A DNA stretch of 64,000 nucleotides from Alphaproteobacteria bacterium (GTDB lineage Bacteria; Pseudomonadota; Alphaproteobacteria; UBA6615), in NCBI GenBank assembly GCA_021774575.1, contig JAJFIX010000037.1, forward strand, positions 62,001-126,000, written 5' to 3'. Made by a program: the position numbers and the translations under genes. Shown here piece by piece: positions 24,648-34,006 of this stretch (the first letter of the stretch is position 1; the number at the start of each line of letters is the position of its first letter). The notes beneath the pieces were generated by a model. It ran no database searches. It was not told where the DNA came from and saw only the letters and a list, made by a program, of their open reading frames with translations.

Positions 24648-26410
24648 TCTTCAGGTTTGATGATGTCAGTATCGTCGGGTTCATCGTAAAGTCGCCGAAC
24701 CTCGCCGTCACGCGCGGACAAGACAGCGCGCTGGTTGATATAGCCTTTATCGGTGATTTCGCCTAGGTCGACGGAGGGGGAATCGCTCAAAATCATCGCC
24801 CGGCCGATATGCGTCGTCGCCGCCGGATGGGCTTTATTGTGGGCGCTGAGACCGGCGGCCAAGGTTTTGTAGATGTCGGTATCGAATTGGCGTTGGTGGA
24901 GAAAAAGCAATAGTCCGATTTCGTCGCGATGCTCACCGGTGACAACACAGTCCTGGACGAAAGGGGCGAGGTGCGAAAGCGCGGTCAGCCGAAGGGCGCC
25001 AACATTAACCCAGCTACCTGTTCCGAGTTTGAAATTTTCTGCCAGCCGTCCGTCAAAGTAAATCCCCGCTTCCGGGCGTGCCGGATCGACCAGGCCCCCC
25101 GCGTCGCCGGTGCGAAAAAACCCATCTCGATCAAATGCCGCGGCTGTCAGCTCGGGCGCTCCGAGATAGCCGGGGGTAACATTGGGGCCTTTCACCCGAA
25201 GTTCAAATCGGCCGTTTATTGGCGCGAGCTTGACCGTCGTTCCGGGACAGGGCAGGCCGATATTGGGTGGTTGGGCATCGGCAAAGAATGTCATGGTGGC
25301 CAATGGTGCGGTTTCCGTCGATCCCCAGCCGGTTCCAATGGGAACGGCGTGGCCGAGAATTTTTCTCGCCAACGCGTCGATACGATCATAAAGCGCGTGG
25401 GGCAACCCGGCCCCGGCATAGACGAGGGTGTTCAGTCGAGCAAAGAACCTAGCTGCCAAATCCAGGTCGATCTCCAATTCGGTGATCAGGAGTTCATAAC
25501 CGCGCGGTACGTTAAAATAAACCGTTGGTGAAATGTCTCGTAAATTTTCGAGGGTGACATCGATTGGTCCGGGAGCAGGACGTCCGCCATCTATATAAAG
25601 AGTGCCGCCGGCGCGCAAAATCATATGAAAATTATGATTGCCGCCGAAAGTGTGGCTCCAAGGTAGCCAATCGACAATGATCGGTTTTTCCGCATCCAAG
25701 AAGGGCCAGAGGCCCGCCAACGCCGCTTGGTTCGAGCACAGCATCCGGTGAGTATTGATAATGCCTTTTGGCGATCCGGTTGAGCCCGAGGAAAAAAGTA
25801 TCTTGGCGGTGCTATCGGGACCGACATCGATTTCCCTCTCCGGTCCGGTTCGCGGTTCCAGCTCGCCAATCAACGCGGACAGAGTGGTTAGAGGCGGACC
25901 CGCTTGGCGCAATGTATCGCCTGCCGAACCGAACTTGTCGTCATCACCGAAAAGAACCAGCCCTGGTTCGAGAGTTCGACAGATTTCCTGCAGCCGCCCA
26001 AAATTGCGCCCGGACTCCGCATATCCCGTTGAAATCGGTGAAATTGGTACGCCGCTAAGATAGGCGCCGAGCATAATCATGGCATGTTCGATGCTGTTAT
26101 CGGCAATCACCATTACCGGTTTGTCGGGCCCGAGGCCCCTGGCGGCCAGTTGTTTGCCGATGGCTCGGGCCATGTCATAGGCTTGGCGATAGCTGATGGT
26201 GTGCCAGTGTTTGCTAGGCCCATTGCGGCGCTCTGCCAAAAAAGGTGTGCCGGGGGTTGCCTTGGCCCAACGCTGGAGCCAATCGCCAAGCCGTTTCGGG
26301 TAGGTGCCGAGTTTGGTTTTGTTATCGAGCAAGATCGATCCGTCGTTACCATGACGCATTGAAACTTGTGGCTTGCCCATGCGTTGATAACCGGGGGCGA
26401 TCCCGTTCAT
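24644..26410 (-). CDS. fcs: feruloyl-CoA synthase-like acyl-CoA ligase
   Basis: 588 residues, ANL superfamily. Seen: P-loop FSSGSTGSPKGIINTHRM near residue 215, VDWLPWSHTFGGNHNFHM, GTGWGSTETAP motif and FFRTGDAGGL. The layout, including the N-terminal KTKLGTYPKRLGDWLQRWA and the late GSWVNVGALR, is that of feruloyl-CoA synthases rather than fatty-acid ligases, and length fits. Reaction: ATP-dependent CoA activation of a hydroxycinnamate or similar aryl acid. Overlaps hydratase and thiolase genes by 4 bases each. The exact acid is inferred, not proven. Confidence 0.85.
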   Translation of the reverse strand: MNGIAPGYQRMGKPQVSMRHGNDGSILLDNKTKLGTYPKRLGDWLQRWAKATPGTPFLAERRNGPSKHWHTISYRQAYDMARAIGKQLAARGLGPDKPVMVIADNSIEHAMIMLGAYLSGVPISPISTGYAESGRNFGRLQEICRTLEPGLVLFGDDDKFGSAGDTLRQAGPPLTTLSALIGELEPRTGPEREIDVGPDSTAKILFSSGSTGSPKGIINTHRMLCSNQAALAGLWPFLDAEKPIIVDWLPWSHTFGGNHNFHMILRAGGTLYIDGGRPAPGPIDVTLENLRDISPTVYFNVPRGYELLITELEIDLDLAARFFARLNTLVYAGAGLPHALYDRIDALARKILGHAVPIGTGWGSTETAPLATMTFFADAQPPNIGLPCPGTTVKLAPINGRFELRVKGPNVTPGYLGAPELTAAAFDRDGFFRTGDAGGLVDPARPEAGIYFDGRLAENFKLGTGSWVNVGALRLTALSHLAPFVQDCVVTGEHRDEIGLLLFLHQRQFDTDIYKTLAAGLSAHNKAHPAATTHIGRAMILSDSPSVDLGEITDKGYINQRAVLSARDGEVRRLYDEPDDTDIIKPEE

Positions 26411-27201
26411 TTGGTTTTCGAGCGCCGACGCGGTTTCTTTTTATCGTCGAGGAATTTGCGCATTCGCGTCGTTGCGTCGCGATTGGTTTGGGTCAGGGCG
26501 ACGGCAAGGGATTCAGTAAACAAACCATCCTGGGACCCCATTTCGGAAATATGATCGAGACCGTCGATAATCATCCGGTTGGAAATGGGCGCATTTTCGA
26601 TTACCGATTTCGCCAGTTCCGTTGCCTTGGCCAGAGCGCTGTCGGCAAGATAATGGGAAAGTCCCCAATGATGGCCCTCGCTCGCGCTGAGCGTCCGGCC
26701 GGTCAGCATGATTTCGGTCAATCGGTCGGCGCCGATGACTTTGGCCACCCTGACCGATGCGCCGCCCCCGGTGAATATGCCGTGCCGTCCCTCGGGCATG
26801 CGATAGAATGTTGTCTCGTCGGCGACCCGCACATGGGCGGCCATTGCCAGCTCCAGACCTCCGCCAATTACCGCACCGCTCATTGCGGCGATCACCGGCA
26901 GGCCGCAATGGCGCATTTTTTCAACCAGACTGTGCCAACGCCGCGAATGGTCGAATACTTCGATCGGGCTGCGGTCGAGATGGGTCGATAGATCGAGGCC
27001 GGCGGAAAAATTCTTCGACGTCGAATGCAGCAAGATCGACTTGGCGGCATTCGGCAAATTGTCGAAAACAGCTTCGAGTTCTGCTAGAAGGGCATCGTTA
27101 ACGGCATTATGTTTGGCCGGTCGATCTAATCCAATATTCAAAATCGCGCCCCGCCGCATGACCTTGATCATCGTGTTTTTTCGGGTCGCCTTTTTTGGCA
27201 T
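26407..27201 (-). CDS. enoyl-CoA hydratase/isomerase (crotonase family)
   Basis: 264 residues. Crotonase-fold features: NFSAGLDLS near residue 65, the oxyanion-hole region MSGAVIGGGLELAMAAHVRVAD and a YRMPEGRHGIFTGGGASVRV segment. Both Glu positions used by hydratases appear kept (GGLEL and MPEG). N- and C-termini are Lys/Arg-rich. Overlaps the ligase gene by 4 bases and starts 15 bases after the dppF stop. It could hydrate the CoA-activated side chain, either for beta-oxidation with the thiolase or, as in feruloyl-CoA hydratase/lyase, for direct cleavage; the adjacent dehydrogenase and thiolase favour beta-oxidation. Confidence 0.88.
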   Translation of the reverse strand: MPKKATRKNTMIKVMRRGAILNIGLDRPAKHNAVNDALLAELEAVFDNLPNAAKSILLHSTSKNFSAGLDLSTHLDRSPIEVFDHSRRWHSLVEKMRHCGLPVIAAMSGAVIGGGLELAMAAHVRVADETTFYRMPEGRHGIFTGGGASVRVAKVIGADRLTEIMLTGRTLSASEGHHWGLSHYLADSALAKATELAKSVIENAPISNRMIIDGLDHISEMGSQDGLFTESLAVALTQTNRDATTRMRKFLDDKKKPRRRSKTK

Positions 27202-27216
27202 TATTTGTCGCTCCGG

Positions 27217-28191
27217 TCAGTCGAACTTGCCGGCAAAATGACAGGCAACATTCGTCCCGCCGAATTTGGCAAAAGCGGGTTGCTCTAGGGCGCAAATATC
27301 TCCGGCTTGCGGGCATCGTGTGTGAAAAGCGCACCCGGTGGGCGGCGATAGCGGCGACGGCAATTCGCCCGATAGCACAATGCGTTCCGATCGTGCCTCT
27401 GGATTTATGTGGGGCGTGCTTGCCAGCAAGGCGCGCGTATATGGGTGTTGCGGCGAGGTAAAAATTTCGGCGGCCGGCCCATGCTCAACGGCGCGGCCAA
27501 GATACATGACCATTACATCGTCGGCGATATGACGGACGACACTGAGATCGTGGGAAATAAAGACGTAAGCAAGGCCGAGCTCTTCCTGCAGGTCCATCAG
27601 GAGATTAAGAACTTGAGCCTGAATTGAGACGTCGAGTGCCGAGACCGGTTCGTCGGCGATAATTATTTTTGGGCGCAGAACAAGGGCCCGGGCGATGGCG
27701 ATGCGCTGTCGTTGACCACCCGAAAACATATGGGGATAGCGATCAAAATGCTCCGGCCGGAGGCCAACCTTGGCCATGATGTCGAGCACTTTTTCTCGCC
27801 GTTCAGCCTTGGTTAGCTTGGTATTAACGACCAGGGGCTCGCCAATAATTGTGCCGACTTTTTTGCGCGGGTTGAGCGAACCGAACGGGTCCTGGAAAAT
27901 TATTTGCACCGTTTGGCGCATGACCGGGGTGACATGTTTCGGTGCCCGCTCGATATTTGTACCGGCAATAGACAGCCTGCCGCGCGTTTGGGGCTCGATC
28001 ATGGTGAGCAGCCGCGCCAATGTCGATTTTCCGCAACCGGATTCGCCGACCACCGCCAGCGTGCGCCGCTCGGCCAATTCAAAACTGACCCCGTCGAGGG
28101 CGCGTACAAGAGATGGCTTGGCAAACATGCCGTTGGAAACCGTGTAATGGCGGGCGAGATCGTTGGCTCGCAATATGGGTTCGCCGGTCAT
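27217..28191 (-). CDS. dppF: peptide ABC transporter ATP-binding protein DppF
   Basis: 324 residues from ATG 28191, chosen because it overlaps the dppD stop by 4 bases; an upstream GTG-type start would overlap dppD deeply. Walker [20 protein letters not shown], signature [14 protein letters not shown], Walker [13 protein letters not shown] and switch His in ISHDLS are all present, and the C-terminal oligopeptide-transporter extension has the cysteine-containing [14 protein letters not shown] typical of OppF/DppF, which in some members holds an iron-sulfur cluster. Works with DppD to power uptake. Confidence 0.93.
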   Translation of the reverse strand: MTGEPILRANDLARHYTVSNGMFAKPSLVRALDGVSFELAERRTLAVVGESGCGKSTLARLLTMIEPQTRGRLSIAGTNIERAPKHVTPVMRQTVQIIFQDPFGSLNPRKKVGTIIGEPLVVNTKLTKAERREKVLDIMAKVGLRPEHFDRYPHMFSGGQRQRIAIARALVLRPKIIIADEPVSALDVSIQAQVLNLLMDLQEELGLAYVFISHDLSVVRHIADDVMVMYLGRAVEHGPAAEIFTSPQHPYTRALLASTPHINPEARSERIVLSGELPSPLSPPTGCAFHTRCPQAGDICALEQPAFAKFGGTNVACHFAGKFD

Positions 28192-29177
28192 GCGGCCTTG
28201 CCTTCCGGTAATCCTTCTACGTTGAGCGGTGTGTGACACCTGACCTGACGTCCCGCTGGTCCTCCAAGGGAGGGGTTGGTTGTGTGGCACATTTGGCTGG
28301 CAAAGGCGCATCTTGGGTTAAGCAGGCATCCGCGCGGTCGGTCATACTGGCCCGGTACGACACCGGGGATGGTGCGCAATCGTTCATGCCCGACCGAGCG
28401 CTCGGGTAGGGCGTTTAACAGTGCTGCAGTATAGGGATGGCGCGGATGGTCAAAGATTTCGGGGATCGGTCCGGTCTCGACGATTTGTCCTGCATACATC
28501 ACGATCAGCCGTTGGGCGGCTTCGGCAATCAAGGCAAGGTCGTGGGTGATCAACATCAACGCCATGCGGTGCTTGCGCTGAATATCGAGTAGCAGATCCA
28601 TAATTTGGGCTTGGATGGTGACGTCCAGCGCCGTTGTTGGCTCGTCGGCAATAAGCAGTCGGGGATTACAGGCAATGGCCATGGCGATCATCACCCGCTG
28701 GCTCATACCGCCGGATAATTGGTGCGGGAAACTGCGAGCGCGGGCCGCCGGATCGGGGATGCCAACCAGGCTCAAAAGCTCAATTGTTCGCGCCTTTCGC
28801 TCGGCTCGGCTGCCGCCGATATGTTCCTTAAGCGCCTCTGATATCTGAAAGCCGGCGGTAAAACACGGATTGAGGCTGGTCATCGGCTCCTGGAATATCA
28901 TCGATATTTCCTTGCCGATGATTTTGCGCCGATCCCTGCGAGGAATATTGACCAGGTCATGACCGTCAAACTCGATCTGGTCGGCCTTGACCCGTCCGGG
29001 GAAATCGATCAGTCCCATTTGGGCCAACGCGGTAACGCTTTTGCCTGACCCGGATTCGCCGACAATGCCCACCACCTCGCCCTCATCGATGGTGAGATCA
29101 ACGGAATCGACAGCACGGAAAGCCGCATGTTCCGGGCCAAATTCTACGTTTAAATTTTTGACGTCGAGCAAGGGCAT
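28188..29177 (-). CDS. dppD: peptide ABC transporter ATP-binding protein DppD
   Basis: 329 residues. Walker A GESGSGKS, signature [18 protein letters not shown], Walker [13 protein letters not shown], and C-terminal cysteine motif [15 protein letters not shown]. The first helix and the [11 protein letters not shown] stretch are typical of OppD/DppD. Coupled to dppF by a 4-base overlap and 8 bases after dppC. Confidence 0.93.
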   Translation of the reverse strand: MPLLDVKNLNVEFGPEHAAFRAVDSVDLTIDEGEVVGIVGESGSGKSVTALAQMGLIDFPGRVKADQIEFDGHDLVNIPRRDRRKIIGKEISMIFQEPMTSLNPCFTAGFQISEALKEHIGGSRAERKARTIELLSLVGIPDPAARARSFPHQLSGGMSQRVMIAMAIACNPRLLIADEPTTALDVTIQAQIMDLLLDIQRKHRMALMLITHDLALIAEAAQRLIVMYAGQIVETGPIPEIFDHPRHPYTAALLNALPERSVGHERLRTIPGVVPGQYDRPRGCLLNPRCAFASQMCHTTNPSLGGPAGRQVRCHTPLNVEGLPEGKAA

Positions 29178-29185
29178 CGGCCGTC

Positions 29186-30124
29186 CTATTCTTTCAGGCG
29201 GGGGTCAAGAGCATCCCGCAGCCCGTCGCCCATGAGGTTAAAGGCCAGCACAGTGATCAAAATCGCCATGCCGGGGAAGGTCATCACCCACCAGGCGCGC
29301 CGGATAAATTCCCGTGCCGTCGCCAGCATCGTGCCCCATTCTGGCGTCGGCGGCTGTGCGCCCAGGCCCAAAAACCCAAGGGCGGCGGCATCCAGAATGG
29401 CCGAGGAAAACCCAAGGGTTGCCTGGACGATAATTGGCGCCATTGCATTGGGAAGAATGGTGATGAACATCAGGCGCAGAGTATTGGCGCCGGCGGTCTT
29501 GGAGGCGGTGACATAATCGCGCGCCGCCTCGCCCATGACGGCCGCCCGGGTAATGCGAATATATTGGGGCAGGGCGACAATGGCGATGGCAATGGTCGCG
29601 TTCATCAGGCTCGGACCTAAAATGGCGACAACGGCTAGGGCCAGGAGAAGAGCCGGAAACGCCATGACAATATCGACGGTCCGCATGATGAGATTATCGA
29701 CCCAGCCACGAAAGAACCCAGCAGCGAGGCCCAGGGTGACCCCGAAAAACAAAGCCAGCGTCACCGATATTGCGCCAATCATCAGTGAAAACCGGCTGCC
29801 GTGAATAAGCCGGGAAAGCATGTCCCGCCCGATCGGATCGGTGCCAAAAATAAATTGGCTGTTTCCACCGTCTTGCCACATTGGCGGAATCAGCAAGAAA
29901 TCTCGATATTGCTGGTTGGGATCGTGGGGCGCGATCAAGTCGGCGGAGAAGGCAATGCCGATCATGATGATGATGGTAAACAGGCCGACCACAGCGCCAT
30001 GATTTTCGCGAAAACTGGACCAAAATTGCCGTAGCGGACTCGGCTGTTCGATCTCCGTCGTGGCTTGCGCCGTTTGTTCTGCTTGTTCTTGGTCGGTGAC
30101 TGTCATTGTCTGTCCAAATTTCAC
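29186..30124 (-). CDS. dppC: peptide ABC transporter permease DppC
   Basis: 312 residues, GTG start overlapping the dppB stop by 4 bases (an ATG at residue 7 is possible). N-terminal cytoplasmic extension, then six predicted helices. OppC/DppC features: [18 protein letters not shown] near residue 100 and the EAA loop [15 protein letters not shown]. Forms the channel with DppB. Confidence 0.92.
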   Translation of the reverse strand: MKFGQTMTVTDQEQAEQTAQATTEIEQPSPLRQFWSSFRENHGAVVGLFTIIIMIGIAFSADLIAPHDPNQQYRDFLLIPPMWQDGGNSQFIFGTDPIGRDMLSRLIHGSRFSLMIGAISVTLALFFGVTLGLAAGFFRGWVDNLIMRTVDIVMAFPALLLALAVVAILGPSLMNATIAIAIVALPQYIRITRAAVMGEAARDYVTASKTAGANTLRLMFITILPNAMAPIIVQATLGFSSAILDAAALGFLGLGAQPPTPEWGTMLATAREFIRRAWWVMTFPGMAILITVLAFNLMGDGLRDALDPRLKE

Positions 30125-31128
30125 GCGTGACTGATGCGCGGGTTGATGACCCCGTAAAGGAGATCGACCAGCAAATTGACAACGATAACTGTTGCCGCGA
30201 TCATCAGAACTCCACCCTGGATTACCGGGTAATCACGACGTGAAATCGAGTCGATAATCCACTTGCCGATCCCTGGCCAGGCAAAGATTGTTTCGGTCAA
30301 GATTGCACCACCCAAGGCGACGCTGACCTGCAGGCCGATCACCGTAACCACGGGGATAAGGGCGTTACGCAGGGCGTGGATGTCGATGATCCGCAGCCGC
30401 GACAAACCCTTGGCGCGAGCCGTGCGGATGTAATCGTCGGTCAGCACCTCGACCATGGAGGACCGGGTCATCCGCGCGATCACGGCCAGTGGGATCGTAG
30501 CAAGAACGATCGACGGCAAAATTAGGTGCCGGACCGTCGATTTAAATGCCCCTTCCTGACCTGAGAGCAGTGAATCGATCAGCATGAAACCGGTAACCCG
30601 GTCGAAGAAAAATTTGACGTCAATACGGCCTGAGACCGGCGTCCAGCCGAGATTAACCGAGAATAGGAGGATCAAGAGCAGGGCCCACCAGAAAATCGGC
30701 ATCGAATAGCCGGTCAATGAAACTGCCATTACCGAGTGATCAAATGCCGATTTACGTTTTACGCCAGCCAGAATGCCTGCCGGCAGACCGACAATCACGG
30801 CAAGAAATATGGCAATTACGGAAAGTTCTACGGTGGCTGGAAACCGGGCAAAAAACTCGTGTACGACCGGGCGCCTAGCAACGATCGAATCGCCCAGATC
30901 ACCCTGGAGCATGTGCCCCATATAAATGAGGTATTGCTGATGCAGTGGCTTGTCGAGGCCGAATTTGGCTTCCAATTGGACGCGACGCTCGGCACTCACC
31001 ACCCGCTCACCGGCGATGAGGTCGATCGGATCGCCGGGAATGAGATGAATGAGGGCAAAGGCAAGCAAGGTGACGCCGACGAATGTCGGAATGACCAGGA
31101 ATAGGCGGCGGACTAAAAACGTGAGCAT
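30121..31128 (-). CDS. dppB: peptide ABC transporter permease DppB
   Basis: 335 residues, six predicted helices starting with FLVRRLFLVIPTFVGVTLLAF. Typical DppB marks: HLIPGDPIDLIAGE, GDLGDSIVARRPV, and the EAA loop TDDYIRTARAKGLS. Separated from dppA by 81 bases containing a 30-bp perfect palindrome, so expression relative to DppA is probably stepped down. Confidence 0.93.
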   Translation of the reverse strand: MLTFLVRRLFLVIPTFVGVTLLAFALIHLIPGDPIDLIAGERVVSAERRVQLEAKFGLDKPLHQQYLIYMGHMLQGDLGDSIVARRPVVHEFFARFPATVELSVIAIFLAVIVGLPAGILAGVKRKSAFDHSVMAVSLTGYSMPIFWWALLLILLFSVNLGWTPVSGRIDVKFFFDRVTGFMLIDSLLSGQEGAFKSTVRHLILPSIVLATIPLAVIARMTRSSMVEVLTDDYIRTARAKGLSRLRIIDIHALRNALIPVVTVIGLQVSVALGGAILTETIFAWPGIGKWIIDSISRRDYPVIQGGVLMIAATVIVVNLLVDLLYGVINPRISHA

Positions 31129-31154
31129 AAGAGTGATTTATATCCCGAACGAAA

Positions 31155-31184
31155 GGTGGGCGGAAGTCATGACTTCCGCCCACC
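31155..31184 (-). other. 30-bp perfect palindrome between dppA and dppB
   Basis: 31155-31184 reads the same on both strands, giving a 15-bp-arm hairpin with no spacer. On the minus strand it is followed by TTTCGTTCG, not a proper T run. Location just after the binding-protein gene suits a partial terminator or 3' mRNA stabiliser that raises DppA over the membrane parts. Confidence 0.7.
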
Positions 31185-31209
31185 CCTCAAATGACAGTTT
31201 TCGTGGCGT

Positions 31210-32826
31210 CTACTCTTGAATATCGACACCGTAGAAGACATGTCCGCCAAAGGGGTCGATCCGGAAATCACTGACCCTCGAGCTAATCGGCTCAAACACC
31301 CGCGAATGGGCAATAGTGACCCAAGGCGCTTCTTCCTTCGAGATGACCTGCGCCTGCTCATAGAGGCTGGTGCGTTCGGCCACATCCGCCGTCCGTTTGG
31401 CCGCCTGGATCAGATCCTCGAAAGGCTGATGGCACCAACGGGCCCGGTTCGTGCCGTCTTGGGCCGCAGAACAACCAAGCAGAACTGCAAGGAAGTTGTC
31501 GGGATCGCCATTATCGCCGGTCCAGCCAAGCAGGACCGTGTCATGCTCACCGTCTTTCGAGCGACGCAGATACTCGCCCCATTCGAAACTGACGATTTCA
31601 GCCGTGACGCCGACATCCGCCCAGTCAGCCTGAATGAGTTCGGCCATGCGGGCCGCATTCGGGTTGTAGGGACGTTGAACAGGCATCGCCCAGACATTGG
31701 TCGAGAAGCCATCGGCAAAACCCGCTTCCGCAAGCAACGCTCTGGCCGCGTCCGGATCAAAGGCATAGTCCTCGACCGCATCGTTATAAGACCAGATGGT
31801 CGGCGGAATTGGGTTCTTGGCAATAACGCCGGAGCCCTGGAAAACCGCGTCGATGATCGCTTGTTTGTTGATCGCCATGCTCAGAGCTTGGCGCACACGA
31901 ACATCGGTGAAGGGCGCGCGCTCGGTGTTGAACGCCAAATACCCAGTGTTGAGGCCTTCGGCTTCGAGCAGGTTGATATTGGGGTCGGCGCGCATTGCGT
32001 CGAGGTCGGCCGGGTTGGGAAACGGCATGACGTCACATTCGCCGGCTTGCAGTTTGGCAAATCGTACCGAGCTATCCGGCGTGATCGAGAAGATCAGGTC
32101 GTCGATCGGCGCTTTGCCTCGGAAATAATCCTCATGCGCGGCATAGCGAATGACGGCGTCGGGTTGGAAATCGACGAGACGGAACGGTCCCGTGCCAATC
32201 GGTTCTTGATCAATGATTTCCGGGGTGCCAGCCGCCAACATTTGATCGGCATATTCTGACGACATAATCGAGGCAAAATCCATCGCAAGATTGGCAATGA
32301 ACGGGGCTTCCGGACGCGTCAGATTAAACCGGACCGTCAAATCGTCGATCTTCTCGACGCTTTCAATCAGGCTCGGCATATCCATGCCCTGGAAATACTC
32401 GTAGGTGCCGCCCGAAACGTTGAAGAAGGGGTGGCTATCGACACGCTGACGGTCAAACGAGAAAATTATGTCGTCGGCGTTGAAATCCCGGGAGGGGGTA
32501 AAGCGATCATTGCTCTGCCACTTAATCCCGGACCGTAGGTTGAAGGTATAGGTCGTGCCGTTGTTCGACACTTCCCAGCTATCTGCAAGAGCCGGGACGA
32601 TATTGGTCGTACCCCGGTCGAACTCGACCAAGCGGTTATAAATTTGGCGCGAACTCGCGTCGAAGGTCGTACCGGCGGTAAAGAGTGACGGGTTAAAACC
32701 TTCTGGATTGGCCTCTGAGCAATAGACGAGCGTCTTTGCAGCAGCACTGCTCGTGGGCAGTGCGGCCATGCCAGCTGTAACAGCCACGGCCAAGCTCGTC
32801 AAAATGCAGAGTTTTGCGTTTTTCAT
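31210..32826 (-). CDS. dppA: periplasmic substrate-binding protein DppA
   Basis: 538 residues. Signal peptide about 1-29. The mature protein is very close in pattern to E. coli DppA: KTLVYCSEANPEGFNPSLF, SFDRQR, LTRPEAPFIANLAMDFASI, GTGPFRL, WAMPVQRPYNPNA and GWTGDNGDPDNF. Binds di/tripeptides (in E. coli also haem) and hands them to DppBCDF. First gene of the nine-gene run. Its upstream region holds a palindromic operator candidate. True ligand here could differ given the catabolic genes downstream. Confidence 0.94.
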   Translation of the reverse strand: MKNAKLCILTSLAVAVTAGMAALPTSSAAAKTLVYCSEANPEGFNPSLFTAGTTFDASSRQIYNRLVEFDRGTTNIVPALADSWEVSNNGTTYTFNLRSGIKWQSNDRFTPSRDFNADDIIFSFDRQRVDSHPFFNVSGGTYEYFQGMDMPSLIESVEKIDDLTVRFNLTRPEAPFIANLAMDFASIMSSEYADQMLAAGTPEIIDQEPIGTGPFRLVDFQPDAVIRYAAHEDYFRGKAPIDDLIFSITPDSSVRFAKLQAGECDVMPFPNPADLDAMRADPNINLLEAEGLNTGYLAFNTERAPFTDVRVRQALSMAINKQAIIDAVFQGSGVIAKNPIPPTIWSYNDAVEDYAFDPDAARALLAEAGFADGFSTNVWAMPVQRPYNPNAARMAELIQADWADVGVTAEIVSFEWGEYLRRSKDGEHDTVLLGWTGDNGDPDNFLAVLLGCSAAQDGTNRARWCHQPFEDLIQAAKRTADVAERTSLYEQAQVISKEEAPWVTIAHSRVFEPISSRVSDFRIDPFGGHVFYGVDIQE

Positions 32827-32904
32827 GATCCTTCCCTCTATTGCTATCGCTTATTGTTGTTATGGACCCAGTAAAAATGGGGGCCAATTACTGGTCATAT
32901 AAAC

Positions 32905-32922
32905 TTTGACCAACTGGTCAAA
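32905..32922. promoter_or_regulatory. operator candidate upstream of dppA
   Basis: TTTGACCA-AC-TGGTCAAA: perfect 8-bp arms around 2 bases, typical in size of TetR-family operators, 79 bases before the dppA start codon. A further half-site ACTGGTCAT lies beside it at 32890-32898. No regulator gene is in the window. Confidence 0.6.
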
Positions 32923-32980
32923 TGACTTGGCCCATTCCATCACAGATAGGTTTGAGGATAAAGCGATATTACGCGCATAA

Positions 32981-33002
32981 AATCGGCAGAAATCTGCCGA
33001 TT
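32981..33002 (-). terminator. terminator of the biotin operon
   Basis: Perfect 10-bp arms (32981-32990 and 32993-33002) 50 bases after the bioB stop; on the minus strand the stem ends in TTTT. Confidence 0.7.
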
Positions 33003-33051
33003 AATACGGAAAGGTACGTAGGATGCCGGAAATTGCAGTGATATCCAGTGA

Positions 33052-34002
33052 TTACGCTACGGTTGAAGTCTCCGAATTTTGTCCCTCTGGCGACAAGCCG
33101 AGCTTTGCCATCAGCGCCCGGTCTTTGTCTGCGTCGCGATTATCTGCTGTGAGCAGTTTCTCGCCATAAAAGATCGAATTAGCGCCAGCCAGAAAACACA
33201 GGGCTTGGCCTTCTTCGCTCATTTCAGCACGCCCCGCTGACAGGCGAACATGGGATTTCGGCATCAAAATGCGCGCGACGGCAATGGTGCGAACAAGTTC
33301 AAAAATATCGAGCGGCGGGACATCTGCCAACGGTGTGCCGGGGATCGGCACCAGCATATTGACCGGCACGCTTTCGGGGGGCGGGTCGAGGCGGGCCAGG
33401 GTGCTCAGCATGTCGGATCGGTCTTGCCGCTGCTCGCCCATGCCGACAATGCCACCGCAGCAAACCTTTAATTCAGCATCACGCACCACCGCCAATGTAT
33501 TTAGCCTGTCTTCGAATGTGCGCGTGGTAATGATCTCGGAATAATAGGATTCTGAGGTATCGATATTGTGATTGTAATAATCGAGGCCGGCTGTCTTTAG
33601 CGCTCGCGCTTGTTTTTCATCCAGCATGCCGAGGGTGGCGCAGGTTTCAAGGCCCATTGCCCTAACCTCACCGATCATTTCGCAAAGCTCGGGCAGGTCC
33701 CGGTCTTTCAGGTTCCGCCAGGCAGCCCCCATGCAGAGCCGGGTTGCCCCCGCCGCTTTGGCGTCGCGGGCGGCCCCCAGGACCTCGGCGACATGCATCA
33801 ATTTGGATGCGTCTGTGTCGGTCTCATAGGACGCACTCTGACCGCAATATTTGCAATCTTCCGGGCATCCGCCGGTTTTTACCGAGACAAGATGCGATAA
33901 TTGTACCGTGCCGGTATCCCAGTGTTGCCGATGCACGGTTTGTGCTTGAAACATCAAATCGGCAAATGGCAGGTCAAATAGCTCGGCCGCGCTCATACTC
34001 AT
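33052..34002 (-). CDS. bioB: biotin synthase
   Basis: 316 residues. Radical SAM motif C46-x3-C50-x2-C53 ([12 protein letters not shown]), then [22 protein letters not shown] and a late [10 protein letters not shown]; full length for BioB. Inserts sulfur into dethiobiotin using a [4Fe-4S] cluster and a second auxiliary iron-sulfur cluster. Last gene of the bio operon, 4 bases after bioA; a terminator follows. Confidence 0.97.
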   Translation of the reverse strand: MSMSAAELFDLPFADLMFQAQTVHRQHWDTGTVQLSHLVSVKTGGCPEDCKYCGQSASYETDTDASKLMHVAEVLGAARDAKAAGATRLCMGAAWRNLKDRDLPELCEMIGEVRAMGLETCATLGMLDEKQARALKTAGLDYYNHNIDTSESYYSEIITTRTFEDRLNTLAVVRDAELKVCCGGIVGMGEQRQDRSDMLSTLARLDPPPESVPVNMLVPIPGTPLADVPPLDIFELVRTIAVARILMPKSHVRLSAGRAEMSEEGQALCFLAGANSIFYGEKLLTADNRDADKDRALMAKLGLSPEGQNSETSTVA

Positions 34003-34006
34003 ATCT

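Noticed and set aside
26245-26991. 248-residue plus-strand frame opposite the ligase and hydratase genes
   Set aside because: Spans two real minus-strand genes across their 4-base overlap and has no recognisable domain.
28192-28311. Longer N-terminus for dppF
   Set aside because: Would overlap dppD by about 120 bases; the ATGA junction at 28188-28191 gives a normal DppF start.
31216-32259. 347-residue plus-strand frame opposite dppA
   Set aside because: Shadow of dppA, which has near-E. coli DppA motifs throughout; the antisense protein shows no family pattern.
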